A stretch of DNA of 64,000 nt, taken from contig NC_134113.1 of the NCBI RefSeq assembly GCF_040939455.1, forward strand, positions 12,448,501 to 12,512,500. The letters run 5' to 3'. Both the position numbers and the translations under genes were made by a program. The notes under the pieces were generated by a model. The model searched no databases. It was given only the letters and a program-made list of their open reading frames with translations, and was not told the DNA's origin. This stretch comes from Microcebus murinus. Lineage: Eukaryota; Chordata; Mammalia; Primates; Cheirogaleidae. This document shows, piece by piece, positions 51,934 to 64,000 of the stretch (position 1 is its first letter; each line of letters starts with the position of its first letter).

Positions 51934-54221
51934 ATCTGGTGGGGTTTGTAATTACGAATTTGTTACTGTCCCCAGCAGACTGTGAGCCCCAAGGCAGGGC
52001 CTTCTGTGTGTCTCATTGTGTGTCTACACCGGGCCTGCACTAGGTGTGGGCGATGGAGGAGGCTCGGACACAGCCTCTCCCTCGAGGACCTCACAGTCTC
52101 ACGAAGGGAACACTGCTTGGAGAGCAATGAGAACAAACTCAGTGGCGAGAGGGCAGACCGGGGCTGGGGAGAAGGTCAGGCTGGAGAATCAGAGACTGCA
52201 GAGGGGAGGGGCTGTTTGGGCTGGGCTTTGAAGGGGGGATATGGGATCACGGGATGGAGAAGGGGAAGGAAGCTCCGGCCCGAGGCAGTGCGGCTGCGTG
52301 GGTGAATGGCAAATGGTGGTTTTTTGTGCAGCAGCCTAAGACGTGTGTCTCAGGTATCGTGCCGAACAAGGTCATGCTCTCCACCATTCTGCAACGTAAG
52401 TATTACCCTTCCCTTTTCCAGATGAGAAGACTGAGACTCAGAGAGGCCAGTTCATATGGCCAAGGTCACACAGTGAGAGAGCAGTGACGGTGGTGGCAGT
52501 TCAGCAAAGGGTGTGACGTGCCGCGTGTGCAAGCTGGCTCAGAGCAGGTAGGGGTCCTGTGCGGCGTGCTGCACAGCCTGGCGAGGGGGGAGAGGAGGCT
52601 CCGGGGTGGACGGGTCCCAGCCCCTGTCCTGTCTGTGAGCACCTGCAGCCCCCTCCTCCTAGAGAGGAAGGGGCTGTGGGTCTCAGGGAGAAAGGCTGTG
52701 AACTCCAGGTGGCTGGGCACAGATTTTCCCGACAAGCATCCTCGCTGCCCACCCTGTTCCCATACTAAGTCTGGGACATCCTTTTCTCAAAGGAGACTAA
52801 TTGATAATCCAGGGTGATAAAATGTTATCACTGTAATTCCATTGAAATGCAACAGCAATGCCCTATAAATGTTCTATAAATCACCCGGACCTTAAAGAGG
52901 AGACTGAAATGAGCATCATGTCATAAACCGCAAAGCACATTAATCACATGGCTACAAACCGTAAATATGACAAGTACATCCATCAGTCCTGCACCTTTCT
53001 TTCTGGTCTGCAAATGCACGCATTAGCAATTTAATGGATTTAGAAGGCATTTTCTCCTATAGACTCAGAAGCAGAGAGTATTTTATTATTAGCCTCATGG
53101 GCCCAAAAGGAAGGAAAAAGGAGTGGCCTTTCACAGCAACGCTCAGAGACATTGCAGGGCGTGTCCAGGGGGGGCACGGCACTGACTCTGCCTGACTGTG
53201 GAGACGTCAGACATCCCAGAGCCTGGCGTCAGGCATTGCGGAGCCTTTGGGGGCCATGCCCTGCTCTGTTGCCTGCCCCCCACTCCCCCATAGCTGCAGC
53301 TCCTTGACCTGAAGGCTCAGGTCTGCTCTAGGCTTCTGGTCCAGTCTTTCCCTAGGATTAGAGGGATTTGTGTAGCACGAGTTTGTAACACCAAACCAGG
53401 CCCTAATTCCATTCCTGCTCTTAGAGCTACTGTGATCTTGTGTGTTAACCATGGTTTCTGTCTTTTCTCTGAGCTCGCGTTTCCACCTACTCCCTGAGTT
53501 CTGTTCGTTCACACATTCATCATCCGTCCATCCATTCATTGACTCACTTATTTATTCTACACTTGCCAGCGCTCCTTATGTGTGAGCCTCCCTGTCTCTG
53601 CCTGGCTCTGGGAAACCAAAGTCCTGAACCCCTGGGGCTCATGGTTGAGGGGGAGGTACACCCCAAGTGTGGAAATGCAGACACAGAGAGGTCCAGAGAT
53701 GGCAAGAGCCTTGGTCTTCCTGGTCAGGGGAGTCCTTCCTGGTCATTGCCACCCTGACCTCAGGCTGGGTCTTGCTGGCTCTATGAAGTTCAGCCCTTGG
53801 CTAGGCCATCCCGCCTGCAGACTTTCCTGAGGGTTGCAGGATGGGCTCAGCCCACAGGCCTGGGGCTGGGTGCCCTCTTGCCATCACCTGACCGTGAGAG
53901 ATGGTGTCTTGGGTGGACAGGACCAGAGTTTTTGGCACCACACAGGTCTGAGCTTGGATGCAAGCTGTGTGACTGTAGGCATGTGAATTCTGTTCTCTAA
54001 GCCTCAGTTTCCTTCCCTGGGCATGTGGGTGGTCCCTGTCTCAGAGCTGTTACTACTCGTAATGGGCACATAGTAGGTCTTCCTCGGTGCCAGTGCTAAG
54101 TACGCAGCCTGATGCAGCTCATTTTATTCTCACAGCAGCCGTGGGGGGGCGGGGGGAGGGGGGCGCTCAGGTAAGCTTGGACTTGGCTGGGGCAGGGGCT
54201 GCACTTGAGAAGTCCCAAACC
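51934..54221. other. Alu-free interval with L2 and MIR pieces
   Basis: 51960-52250 looks like L2 ends ('agactgtgagccccaaggca'; then 'tcgaggacctcacagtctca'). 52330-52500 is an antisense MIR ('ttccagatgagaagactgag') and 53940-54090 a sense MIR ('aagcctcagtttccttccct'). 52790-53110 is AT-rich and non-repetitive. A G-rich run lies at 54142-54163. No gene is seen. Confidence 0.5.
54142..54163 (+). other. G-quadruplex-prone run
   Basis: Three G-6 or G-7 blocks separated by single bases, enough for several overlapping four-tract quadruplexes on the plus strand. Confidence 0.7.
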
Positions 54222-54765
<544 letters not shown>

Positions 54766-56552
54766 GGAGCAGGCTGGCAGTAAGAGGAGGGATCACAACT
54801 GCCATCCTGGCCACGGTGCAGAGTGCCCGTCCAGCCGGGTAGGACCCGGGCCCTTTCTAGAGTGAGGATCTCTCTCCGAAAGCAGGTCCTGTGATGCCTT
54901 CATTTCCGTCTTCTGGAGTAGCTCCCTTTCCTGCGGTTCCATCCCTTTCCCACTGCCCCTCTCTGCCCACTCCATCCCTCTCCAGACAGTCGCCGGCACC
55001 TGCTTTATCCAGAAGGACAAGACCTGCTCTCTGAATTCCGGAAGCACACGGGCTAGGGAGGGAAATGGCACAGAATCAGATACGACGAGGTGAGCAAGGA
55101 AGTATTAGCAGCCGGCTCCCCTATGGGAGGAGGGTCCCCACTTGGGAAAGGGGCTTGGCAGGCCAGCAGAGCAGGAGGTCGGGGTGACGCCTTCTCTTGC
55201 CTCCGAGATGCAGAACCAGGAGCCCAGGGCTGAGCCCCCACATCCTGAAGTGGGGGTGCCGCTGGGGGTCCTCATGCTGGGCTCCATACCATTAATACAA
55301 TCGTCTGATGAGACAGGTCTTGTCCCTCAGAGTCTCTGGGACACCCGCAGTTTGCAAGCTCCTGGGGGATTCTGATGAGCAGCCGGTTGAGAGGCACAGG
55401 CTTTTCCTGGCCAGTCTCGGACACAGACCCCAGGTGTCCTCTGCATCCCACAGGTAAGTGTCAGTCATTTAGTAGGCCCAGGGGTCTGCTGTGCTTAAGG
55501 CGGGCCTGAATGCTGGCAGGTGCAAGGTATCAGAGGAGAGGAGCGGCCGCCCTGGTTGAGATAAGGAGGCACTCACTGATTTCCCTGCTGAGTAGAGGCA
55601 AGGAGGCAGAATGGAGGATGGAGAGAAGGGAGCCAGAACATGAGGGAAGCTGGGACCAGGTGGGGACAAGAAGCAGTGGACTTCCCTTGGGTGGGGGGCC
55701 GGTTGCTCCGTGGGGTGTTTTTCTTGCTGCAGTGGGAACCCCTCTACCCCTCTGATCCCCTGCCAGGCTTCAGTGACATGTTTCTGTGAGTGTGTGTGTG
55801 TGTGTGTGAGTGCGTGTAAGTTGAAGAAGGGGCCAAGTTGAACGTTCCGGTCAGTGCTGGGCAGAGCAGGGCACCCACAGAGAAGCAGGAGCTCCACGGG
55901 CAGAGGAGGCCGTGAGTGCACTAGCTCAGGGACAGAGCCCTCTTGGCTGACGGTCCTTGGGCTTCCCTGAGGCTCTCTCGCCTGCTTTCTCCTGCCAGGA
56001 CACTCGCAGGTCTCAGGAGCAGAGACAGTGAAAGCCGATGTCTCGTTCACGTACTGTCTCTGCGGATGCTCCTGTTCAGGGGATTCTCCTCCCAGTGCTG
56101 ACTCGGGTCCTGGCTCCTTCCATCTGGAGCCCACACACAGCCTCCGAGGGCAGAGGGCGGAAGAGCCTGGAGAAGCCCCTCAGCGACACCTCGCTCTCTC
56201 AGCTTCCCTTGGTGAGGGCCAGGCGTAGGGCTCCACCAGGACTGGAGGGCTGGGGAGGGAGCTGCGCTGTGAACTGAGGAAGAGGAAGTACGTTTGGGGA
56301 GCATCCGACTAGCCTCTGGCGCAGACCCCTCGTCCTGTGTGTTCCACAGGTAAGCGTCATGCGCTAGGAGAGGTGTGCACAGGTACGGTGGGGACACACG
56401 GGAGATAAGGGTTAGCTTAGCCTGGGCTGGTCTGGGAAGGCTTCCTGGAGGAGGTGATGAACGTGATATGCAGCAAAAGCTGGAGGCAAGGACGAAAAGG
56501 ACAAGCAATGTTGGGCGTGCTCTGGCCTTCCTTGCCTTCAGAAAGCGTCCTT
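54766..56552. other. Intergenic DNA, no gene seen
   Basis: Single-copy-looking, moderately GC-rich. A (TG)n run lies at 55791-55810. Two similar 'ccacaggtaagcgtcatg'/'cccacaggtaagtgtcagtc' phrases (56346 and 55449) recall L2 tails. Frames up to 221 codons (minus, 55469-56134) have no domain. Confidence 0.45.
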
Positions 56553-56836
56553 CACTCGTGCCATGGACTGAACGTCTGTGACACCCCCAAATCCAAACGT
56601 TGGAGCCTCAATCCCCAGTGTGATGGCACTAGGGGTGCCTTTGGAAGGTGCGTAGATCATGAGGGCCCCTTGGGAGTAGATCAGTGCCTTCACAAGGGCA
56701 CGAAGAGACCAGGGACAATGGGACAACGGCCGCGTGCAAACCAGGAAGAATCCCGCCGTGCTGCCGCCCTGATCTCAGACTTCAGCTTCCAGAACTGTGG
56801 GAAACAGATAAAAGCCAAACTCTGTAAAATAATTTT

Positions 56837-57158
56837 TTTTTTTTTTGAGAATCTTGCTTTGTTGCCCAGGCTAGAGTGAGTGCCATGGTGTCAGCCTAGC
56901 TCACAGCAACCTCAAACTCCTGGGCTGAAGCAATCCTCCTGCCTCAGCCTCCCGAGTAGCTAGGACTACAGGCATGTGCCACCATGCCCGGCTAATTTTT
57001 TTTATATCTATTAGTTGGCCAATTAATTTCTTTCTATTTATAGTAGAGACAGGGTCTCGCTCTTGCTCAGGTTGGTTTCGAACTCCTGACCTCGAGTGAT
57101 CCACCTGCCTCAGCCTCCCAGAGTGCTAGGATTACAGGCATGAGCCACCGCGCCCAGC
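56837..57158 (-). repeat. Lemur Alu, minus, in LTR copy D
   Basis: Target duplication CTCTGTAAAATAATTTT at 56820-56836 and 57159-57175. Part of the GAGACAGAGTCT head is deleted (it reads GAGAATCTTGC). Confidence 0.95.
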
Positions 57159-57463
57159 CTCTGTAAAATAATTTTAAAGAGATTTATTCTGAGCCAAATT
57201 TGAGGATCATGACCCAGAGCCACTGCCAAGAGGCCTTGAGCTAGTGGACTCGCTGTGGCTGGGTTACAGTTTAGCTTTTATACATTTGGGGGGGGTTACA
57301 GGTAAAGTCATAAATCAATATGTGGGAGGCACACATTGGTTTGGCCCAAAAAGGTGGGACATCTCAAAGGTGGGGGAGGCTTTTACAGGTTATAGGTGGG
57401 TTTAAAGATTCTTTGGATTGTAATTGGTTAAAGACAAGAAACTTTGTCTAAAGGCTTGGAATG

Positions 57464-57804
57464 TTTTTTTTTTTTTTTTTTTGAGACAGAGTCTCACTTT
57501 GTTGTCCAGGCTAGAGTGAGTGCCGTGGCGTCAGCCTAGCTCACAGCAACCTCAAACTCCTGGGCTCGAGTGATCCTTCTGCCTCAGCCTCCCGAGTAGC
57601 TGGGACTACAGGCATGTGCCACTATGCCCGGCTAATTATATATATATATATATATATCAGTTGGCCAATTAATTTCTTTCTGTTTACAGTAGAGACGGGG
57701 TCTTGCTCTTGCTCAGGCTGGTTTTGAACTCCTGACCTTGAGCAATCCGCCCGCCTCGGCCTCCCAAGAGCTAGGATTACAGGCGTGAGCCACAGCGCCC
57801 GGCC
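57464..57804 (-). repeat. Lemur Alu, minus, in LTR copy D
   Basis: Second Alu in the same LTR, with target duplication AAGGCTTGGAATG at 57451-57463 and 57805-57817. The linker has expanded to a (TA)n run at 57636-57656. Confidence 0.96.
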
Positions 57805-58136
57805 AAGGCTTGGAATGTTTTAGCATAAGGAGCTGTTCTCGGAAATAAGCCACCGGACATAGTTTTGTTGTGTAAATTGAGGGCCTGCAGGTTTGTCTTG
57901 CATACTCTTAGGCCTGGTAATGGGTTACAAATGAAGTCCCCAAAGGGAGGGGGGCATGATGAGGCAGGTCTGACCTCCCTCCTCCTGGCAGACAATTTAA
58001 TTTTAGGATATTCCTTTGGCCACAAGGGGTCCATTCGGTCAGCCGGTGGGGGTTGAGCCTTAAAATTTTCCTTTAGTTCACAGTTGTTTAAGCCCCAGCT
58101 CTGTGGTATTCTGTTACAGCAGCCTGAGCTGACGGA

Positions 58137-59126
58137 GTCAGCCTCTTTCCCAGCCTGTCCTTGCAAGGGAAGGGCCGCAGTGGACAGGGGTGGCCCTGGG
58201 CGGGGAGAGGAAGGCACTGGAGAGTGGGGTTTTGAGGATATGGAGGCAGCAAAATAAACTTCTTCCCGCCAAGGGTGCTGAGGCTGGCTTGGGGGCAGAG
58301 CAGAAGAAGGAGGCTGTCGCAGCTTTCTGGGCTTCAGTCCCCGCCTCCTGCTTTTCAGGAATGTCCCATTGGGAGGGAATGCAGTCTGGAGGCCCAGGGG
58401 GCAGGTGTGGGCTCAGCTGCTGCCAGCCCGATCTGTCATCCCCGAGGGCTCAGCCTCCCAGCCTCCAGGCACAGGGCAGTCCCAGTGGCTTCCTGTCCCC
58501 AGACCTGGAAGCCCTTTGCACCTCTAGAAAATACCGGTGCATCAGGGCTGCAGAGGAGAGACATCTCCATTCTCTGCTGAGAATCAGATGCTCAGTCCTG
58601 TTATCAACATGGTGGAGCTCAAACTCCTTAACCCAACTTTCGAGACTCTTCCCAAGCGGGTCATTTGAGCCCAGCTTTAGTTGCCAATGCGTTAGCTCCG
58701 CCCCAGCTCCAGCTGCCCTGGGCTCTTTGCTTTCCCCGTGGGCCGAGACACTCCCCGCGTTTTTGCTCATGTGGCCCCCACTCTGTAAGGCCCTTCTCCC
58801 AGGCCAGCAGCTGCGCACTCTCCCAAGCCCAACCCAAAGGTCCCCTTCTCCACGGAGCCATGGCCAGGTCCCCGGGACACACTGGTCTTGCCCTCCCACC
58901 AGCCTCTCAAAGCCCTTTGCCACTTTTCGCTCGCTGGTGTGTTTCTTCCACTGGCCTGTGAGCTCTGAGAGTGAACGCCGGGTCCTCCACAAGGCAGCGA
59001 GGCGCCGATTGCAGGTGACAGGTAGATCTTACCTCGTGGTCGGCCAGGTCTCGCTGTCCTTCCCTCCACGCACATTTCACACTGGCATCTCCAGGCCTTT
59101 GCACCATGTGTCCGCTTCCCTTCGCT
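58137..59126. other. Intergenic DNA, L2-like, no gene seen
   Basis: GC-rich. 58580-58900 contains L2-like text ('ctcaaactccttaacccaac', 'ctgccctgggctctttgctt'). A 316-codon plus-strand frame (58190-59140) has no domain, no splice or promoter support and overlaps the L2-like portion. Confidence 0.4.
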
Positions 59127-59600
59127 GCTGTAACAAATGACCACAAAGTCAGTGGCTTGAGGCAAGGCAAATGTACCGTTACACGTCTGTAAGTTAGAAT
59201 TCCGAAACATGTCTCGCTGAGCTAAAAGTCAAAGGGTTGCCAGGACTGTCTTCCCTTTCCGGGGCTCTAGGGCAGGATCGGTTTGCTTCCTTTTTCCGGC
59301 TTCTGGAGGTGGCCACCTTCCGTGGCCCTTCCCAGCTTCAAGGCCATCAATATTGCCTCGCTGTGACCATCCTTGTGTAGTCACATCTCTTTCTCTCTGA
59401 CCACAGCCAGGACAGAATCTTCGATTTTAGGGACCCAGGTGATTAGATTGGGCCGACCCGGGTAGTCCAGTCTACTCGCTCCATCTCAAGGCTCTTAACC
59501 TTAATCACATCTGCAAAGTCCCTTTCGCCACGTGAAGCAAGATATTCCCGGATTCGGGGATTAGGACACAGACAGCTTTGGTGGGTGCAGGGGCATTGCT
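59127..59600 (+). repeat. Old LTR-like repeat
   Basis: Resembles MLT-group sequence: 'ctgctgtaacaaatgaccac', 'ggtgattagattgggccgac', 'ttaatcacatctgcaaagtc' and 'ggattaggacacagacagct'. Subfamily unclear. Confidence 0.55.
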
Positions 59601-60295
<695 letters not shown>

Positions 60296-62152
60296 ATGAA
60301 TGACTGATAACATCTTTTTTTCTTTTTGTGGTGTTCTATTCAGAAAGTGGAATTCAAGGCTTATATCATATAATTTAAAAGGCAATCTGATCTCAGCCTA
60401 GTTGTTTGTGTAGGATCCCAAGTTTTATCTGAAAGCCTCTTATATATTAACTTTTTATTTCTTGATTATAACTCATTGTTAGCATTTTTTTATATAAAGG
60501 AAGGATTTATTATTCCAGTTAAGACTGGAAGATACTTAAGATTTGCTTTTCAATTTGTTGAGCCAGTGACTGTCATGTATCTGCATTACATTCATAGGCT
60601 CATGGAAAATTTATTTTCATTACTTCTCAAACTCCAAATAATAAACAGAAAAAAAAATGTCACATATCATCTTATCACACAGAAATGTGTCCCAATTTAC
60701 ACTCTGGTGTATTTAATCTCAGATTGGTTTTTTTTTTTTTTTTGGTTCATGTGCTATGTGTAAGTATACATGTTTGTTTAACGAGACACTAACATATGTA
60801 TGGGTTGCTTTTTCAGCTTTACATTTTTGCATGCAGATGAGTGAAACTTCGCTGCTGACGGCCACAGCCTGGGTGCGAAGGCGACCTCCAGTTAGAAGCT
60901 GGAGACACGAGACTCACCTGACACGTGGGAAGAACACAAGGTTCGCAGTAAAGGCACACCAGGAAAGAGCAAGAGAAAAGAAAACAGTGGGAATCACAAT
61001 ATTAATCTTGCAGAAAGTGGCAGGAATCAGGCACGAGGCAGAATTCATCAGGATGGTGGCGGTGATTAGAGGATACCCAGACATCGCAGCTCCCTAAGTG
61101 TCCTCCCAGTGTTTCTCTCCTCCTCTGCGGACATTTCCACGGCCTCTCCATCTGCACCCACCCCATCCCTGACCTGTCTGCTGGGCACGTCCCATTAGAA
61201 ATTAGGGGCAAGGATTTGCCAAGAAACCTGTTTTCTGGGGGGTGGGGCTCCTTCTCTGTGTGTCGGGGTTTCTGTGACTCCAGGGCTCCCGGGTGGGGCT
61301 ATGATTTGTCTGGTCTTCGCCAGTTCCCAGTTCTGCTCTTTCAGTTCCCGGGCCCTCCTTGGCCTTAGGACTGCTGCTTTTGCGATGGGGAGGGTAGAGA
61401 AATGCAGGGAGGGCGGCAGGAATCCATGCCTACCCCAAGCCAGTCAGAGCTACAGTCACTGCTGGGCAGGGGAGTGCCGCCAGAAGGTCACTGGGGAACA
61501 CAGGTCCCACCTGCTTTTCCTGAGGGAACCTTCAGGCTCGCCCCAAAGCCACCTTCCTGTCTGGCCTGAGCCTTCTGTAGTTAACTGCTGCTAACACCAA
61601 AGGGACTTCAGAGGGTGTGAGGAAATGACAACTGAGTCCAGGTGACAGATTTTACCTGCTTACCTGGACCTATCCCCGGGGCTCAGAGGAGAGTCAGCTC
61701 AACTCCCTCCCTCCTCTGTTCCACTGGGGTCCCAGCAGGGAACAGGGGGCTCACTAAAACAGGGTAACAGGGGAGAGTTTACTCACCGGACTATTTACAA
61801 AGCATAAACGGAGCCAAGGACACCTGCAAGGGATGGCGGAGGTTCCTGGGCTTGGAAACATCTGGAGTCGCCACCCACCCCTGGCCTGAAGTTATGGGGT
61901 GGGAGGTGGAGAAAGTCGTTGCTGTAGGAGAGACTCCCCCATAGGAGCGGGGCCTTGGGTCATCAACCATGGCCCAGCAGGGAGGGAGCAGACGCATGCT
62001 CCACCTCTCTCTTCCTGCCGTCCAGCAGGAGGGCACTGGCCACTGCTCACTGGCCAAACAGACAGGGAGCCAGGGGGGAAGGGAGCTGGCCATACAGCCC
62101 CAGGGCCCTCCTGCACAGCGCAGAGCAGAGAGGGGCAAAAAGAGTGAGCACC
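60296..62152. other. Intergenic DNA, no gene seen
   Basis: 60296-60830 is AT-rich and not repetitive. 60830-62150 is single-copy-looking with moderate GC. No repeat family, exon or RNA gene recognised. Confidence 0.45.
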
Positions 62153-62154
62153 TA

Positions 62155-62598
62155 CCGTGTTTCCTGGAAAATAAGACCCACCCATAAAATAAGCCCTAGC
62201 AGGATTTCTAAGCATTTGCGCAATATAAGCCCTACCCCGAAAATAAGACCTAGTGATGGGCGTGGCTACAACCTGCACAACCCATGCATTTCATCGTGGA
62301 GTGGTAAAGAAGACAAGCAGCCCTTCTCATCTGCCCCACGAGAGCTCTATTGCTCGACATGAGAGATTGGGGCCAATGGTTCTAAAGGAAATAGAGTCAC
62401 AAGAAATTCGGGATGGAATTTGGGGTTTGGAGAGTTATGATGATGTTCCAGAAGACGACGACTTAACTATATTTGAATAGATATAGATTGTTGTACCGTA
62501 CTTAAAAAAAAATAACACATCCCCTGAAAATAAGCCCCAGGGTGTCTTCTTGAGGAAAAATAAATACAAGACCCTGTCTTACTTTTGGGGAAACACGG
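62155..62598 (+). mobile_element. TA-flanked 444-bp DNA transposon
   Basis: Bounded by TA at 62153-62154 and 62599-62600. Terminal inverted repeats: left CCGTGTTTCCTGGAAAATAA, right (complement) CCGTGTTTCCCCAAAAGTAA, both continuing with GAC. AAAATAAG-C/A-CC motifs repeat inside both ends. A plus-strand frame at 62253-62480 ends in an acidic tail (DDVPEDDDLTIFE) and may be the remnant of a transposase C-terminus. The TA target suggests the Tc1/mariner-pogo group; family not established. Confidence 0.8.
62253..62480 (+). pseudogene. Possible transposase C-terminal remnant
   Basis: 75 codons within the transposon above. The last 30 or so residues (EIESQEIRDGIWGLESYDD and an acidic end) look protein-like, while the first part does not. 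I recognise no domain. The likely meaning is that internal deletion of a longer element left the 3' end of its gene. Confidence 0.35.
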
Positions 62599-62719
62599 TA
62601 CCGCCTCTGGGTCCAGGTCACACGCCTGTAAGCACAGCAGCTTCCCCAGCTCCAGGGCGAGCGCAGGGGCAGCTCTAAGTGGCTCCTCTGAGCTGAGCTG
62701 GTGTACTCGGAAATCAGCG

Positions 62720-63290
62720 TGAGCCGGTGGAGTCAGACTCCAGGCCTGAATTCCTGTCCCTTGCTGGCCGTGTGACCTGGAGCAATTTGCAGTAGGTGAT
62801 CTCTCAGTTCCTTGTTGGCACAGTGGGGACAGCGACAGCCACAGCCAAGGCTGTGAAGACTGAATATGATGGCGGTTTACTCTGTTTTAAGCTCTGTTCC
62901 TAATGGGTTGTAAAATATCTCCTTTAACTCTCCTGACATCCCTGTGCCATGTCGTTATCAAGATCCTTATTTTACAGACGAGGAGGCTCAGGGAGGTCAA
63001 GTGACTCGCCCAAGGCCGCCTCCCCGAGTGGCAGGACTAAAGCCTTCGTTGCCCGAGATTGTGAGAGCTGAGTAAATCGCAGTTAATATTCTAATACTAA
63101 TACTTCATAGATGACTGCGAATTAATATGAATTAAAGACTACTGAGTACCTGCTATGTTCCAGCCACACTGTATGAGGCACTTTCCTTGGAGTCACCTTA
63201 GCAATTGGGATTGTCATCCTTACAGATGGGGAAACTGAGGCCCAGAGAAGTTTAGTGACGTATCTAAATACTACTCTGGAAGTAAGTTTA
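62720..63290. repeat. MIR cluster (three fragments)
   Basis: A sense MIR at about 62720-62880 ('gtggagtcagactccaggcc', 'gtgacctggagcaatttgca'), then antisense pieces at about 62890-63060 ('gacgaggaggctcagggagg') and 63120-63290 ('gatggggaaactgaggccca'). Confidence 0.65.
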
Positions 63291-64000
63291 ATTTTAGAAA
63301 ATGGCTTCGCTAATTTTGGGAAAAACAAATCCTGCATTGCCATCCAGTTTGCTCATGAGATTATTAGTTCCGACATATTTAAAGGTGGGGAAAAACTGGA
63401 AATTCTACAGGAAAAAAATTGGAAAAAAAAAAACCTTTGGAATAAAATAAAATACCCTTCAATTTTTTACCTTTTTTCTGGAATGTTATATCTCAGACAA
63501 GGAGTTAAAGCTTCAGGGCTGCTGATGACAAGGACGCTGGTGAAGCCAGACACGGCCAGATGGAACAGGCAAAGTGTCCTGTCTGTCCTTTTAATAACTC
63601 CTTGGCCAGGACGACCTGTCACCACCACGAGCAAGGGGGAGGGAGAAAAATGAGCCACTTCCCTTCTAAATGGCTCTGTAACTCCAGGGTGTTATCGAGC
63701 AGAGACAAAGGACACCCCGTAATTCTTGGGAAGGGAACCAGGATCCCTGGGAAGCAGGGGCAGACTCTGTCCGGTCTCTCCATCCTCCTGCGATCGCGCT
63801 CCGTAAATACACAGGGAGAGCGATCTCCCGGCGCCATCGATGGCCCGTGCCGTTACTGATTGCATTCTTAGATGAGGGGAGACTTTTCGACCAGAGCTAA
63901 GCTCTATGTATCTTTCTTGGAAGTCTTTGCAGTGCTAAGGGTTTGGCCGAGGGAGGAAGTGGTGTCTCTGTTCTCTTCTCTGAGTGCTGCCCACCAGCTG
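63291..64000. other. Intergenic DNA, nothing recognised
   Basis: Single-copy-looking sequence to the window edge. Short frames only, no repeat named. Confidence 0.5.

Larger units (their letters stand above)
56808..58082 (-). mobile_element. ERV1-type LTR, copy D (with two Alus)
   Basis: Antisense copy. It begins near AAAAGCCAAACTCTGTAAAA (3' end of the LTR) and ends CTTTAGTTCACA, the complement of the TGTGAAC start. LTR pieces lie at 56808-56836, 57159-57463 and 57805-58082. The last piece matches the U3 of copies A and B ('gagggcctgcaggtttgtct'). No internal viral genes. Confidence 0.82.
56553..58136 (+). mobile_element. MLT-type MaLR LTR, hit by a later LTR
   Basis: The sense LTR sequence 'catggactgaacgtctgtga', 'ccaatccccagtgtgatggc'-like text and 'cagcttccagaactgtggga' stops near 56808. 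It resumes at 58083 with 'gttgtttaagccccagctct' and 'tgttacagcagcctgagctg'. The 1.27 kb in between is ERV1 LTR copy D with its two Alus. Confidence 0.75.

Noticed and set aside
58190..59140. 316-codon plus-strand open frame
   Set aside because: It is the longest frame outside HMGXB4 except for exon 5, but it has no domain, overlaps long frames on the other strand, covers L2-like sequence and lacks any splice or promoter context. GC-rich composition explains it.

Overview
The window is nuclear DNA from a strepsirrhine primate, most likely a Malagasy lemur. The best evidence is about 29 dimeric Alu elements whose central linker carries the AATTAATTGGCCAACTA block and whose right arm reads GAGCTAGGCTGACGCCACGG. 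That form is typical of lemur Alus, not of human or other haplorrhine Alus. Intron-rich gene structure, MIR, L2, L1, MaLR and hAT relics, and a CpG-island promoter all fit a primate. I see no bacterial-type genes, no CRISPR array, and no rRNA or tRNA gene.

One protein-coding gene is supported: the 5' part of HMGXB4 (HMG-box containing 4, also called HMG2L1) on the minus strand. Its CpG-island promoter and a candidate untranslated first exon lie near 16.14-16.72 kb. The start codon is at 12032-12034. Four coding exons (12034-12004, 11356-11208, 10964-10886, 10111-9150) join in one frame and encode the first 407 residues of a protein of about 600. All splice sites are GT/AG. The HMG-box exons lie beyond the left edge, so positions 1-9149 are intron. 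Exon 1 carries an exact TISU/YY1 element over a 15-codon upstream ORF.

From about 16.8 kb to 64 kb I find no convincing protein-coding gene. In the human genome the DNA upstream of HMGXB4 is a long gene-poor interval toward ISX, and this stretch fits that. It holds lemur Alus (many with intact target-site duplications), four related ERV1-type LTRs (one with a 4-bp duplication, one nested in an MaLR LTR and itself hit by two Alus), a class II-type solo LTR with a perfect 6-bp duplication, an inverted L1, old L1, L2 and MIR fragments, hAT elements and TA-flanked DNA transposons. Two good CTCF-like motifs face each other at 32.06 and 49.91 kb. Alu-free stretches at 43.9-46.7 kb and 51.9-54.3 kb contain AT-rich, homeodomain-motif-dense segments that could be conserved enhancers.

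I do not see a new multi-gene system. The most interesting items are the TISU-driven upstream ORF, a TA-flanked 444-bp transposon at 62.2-62.6 kb that keeps an acidic ORF tail, a 98-bp segment copied into an Alu 1 kb away, and the nested retroelement stack at 56.6-58.1 kb.
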